A stretch of DNA of 5,746 bases from Rhodocyclaceae bacterium (GTDB taxonomy: Bacteria; Pseudomonadota; Gammaproteobacteria; Burkholderiales; Rhodocyclaceae), in assembly GCA_030689585.1 (NCBI GenBank), contig JAUYFZ010000303.1, positions 1-5,746 on the forward strand, given 5' to 3'. Within the stretch, counting starts at the first letter, position 1. Every line of letters starts with the position of its first letter. The position numbers and the translations under genes are program-made. Positions 5,718-5,746 of the stretch are shown here, in pieces. The notes beneath the pieces were generated by a model. That model was not told where the DNA came from. It did not search any database and saw only the letters and a program-made list of their open reading frames with translations.

Positions 5718-5746
5718 CCCCCATCCCCCTCCCAGCCTCCCCCTTG
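5718..5746 (+). repeat. C-rich repeat, copy 3 (partial, cut by the window end)
   Basis: Runs CCCCC (5718-5722), CCCCC (5725-5729), CCC (5731-5733) and CCCCC (5739-5743) are separated by AT, T and AGCCT. The block CCCCTCCCAGCCTCCCC differs from copy 1 (CCCCTCCCTGCCTCCCC) by one base. A G-run completing a hairpin would be expected just past the window. The minus strand fits the G-quadruplex pattern. It starts 20 bases after the pilQ stop, so it could also shape the mRNA 3' end. Confidence 0.6.

Overview
The window looks like chromosome from a betaproteobacterium. This is inferred from the style of the PilM, PilN, PilO, PilP and PilQ proteins, for example the PilO start MNLDELKSLD followed by NPGAWPW, and the PilQ segment KDVPWDQALDIILQ. 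I cannot name a genus from sequence alone. All intact genes are on the + strand.

Layout. Positions 1-546 are the 3' end of recJ (single-strand DNA exonuclease), cut by the window edge. Positions 547-630 are a short AT-rich gap with no convincing terminator. Positions 631-1051 are a complete but internally deleted insertion sequence. It has near-perfect 25-bp terminal inverted repeats around a fused remnant of a minus-strand transposase, probably of the ISKra4 type. Positions 1052-1228 hold a hairpin, an A-rich tract and a C-rich hairpin repeat, with no clear promoter. Positions 1229-5698 are a pilMNOPQ operon. The last 48 bases are C-rich and look like the start of another copy of the same repeat.

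How the genes work together. PilM is a cytoplasmic actin-like protein that binds the INLLPHR tail of PilN. PilN and PilO are inner-membrane coiled-coil partners. PilP is a lipoprotein that joins PilN/PilO to the secretin. PilQ is the outer-membrane pore through which the type IV pilus passes. pilM-pilN and pilO-pilP overlap at ATGA junctions and pilP-pilQ are 14 bases apart. The only break is a 153-base gap between pilN and pilO that carries a G/C-rich hairpin element.

Most notable points: the deleted IS, whose deletion joint lies where N-terminal and C-terminal transposase codons share one short sequence in two frames; a repeat family found before, inside and after the pil operon; and a short PilQ (491 residues) with no room for the peptidoglycan-binding AMIN domains usual in proteobacterial PilQ. 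I see no sign of a wholly new multi-gene system. The genes themselves are a well-known machine.
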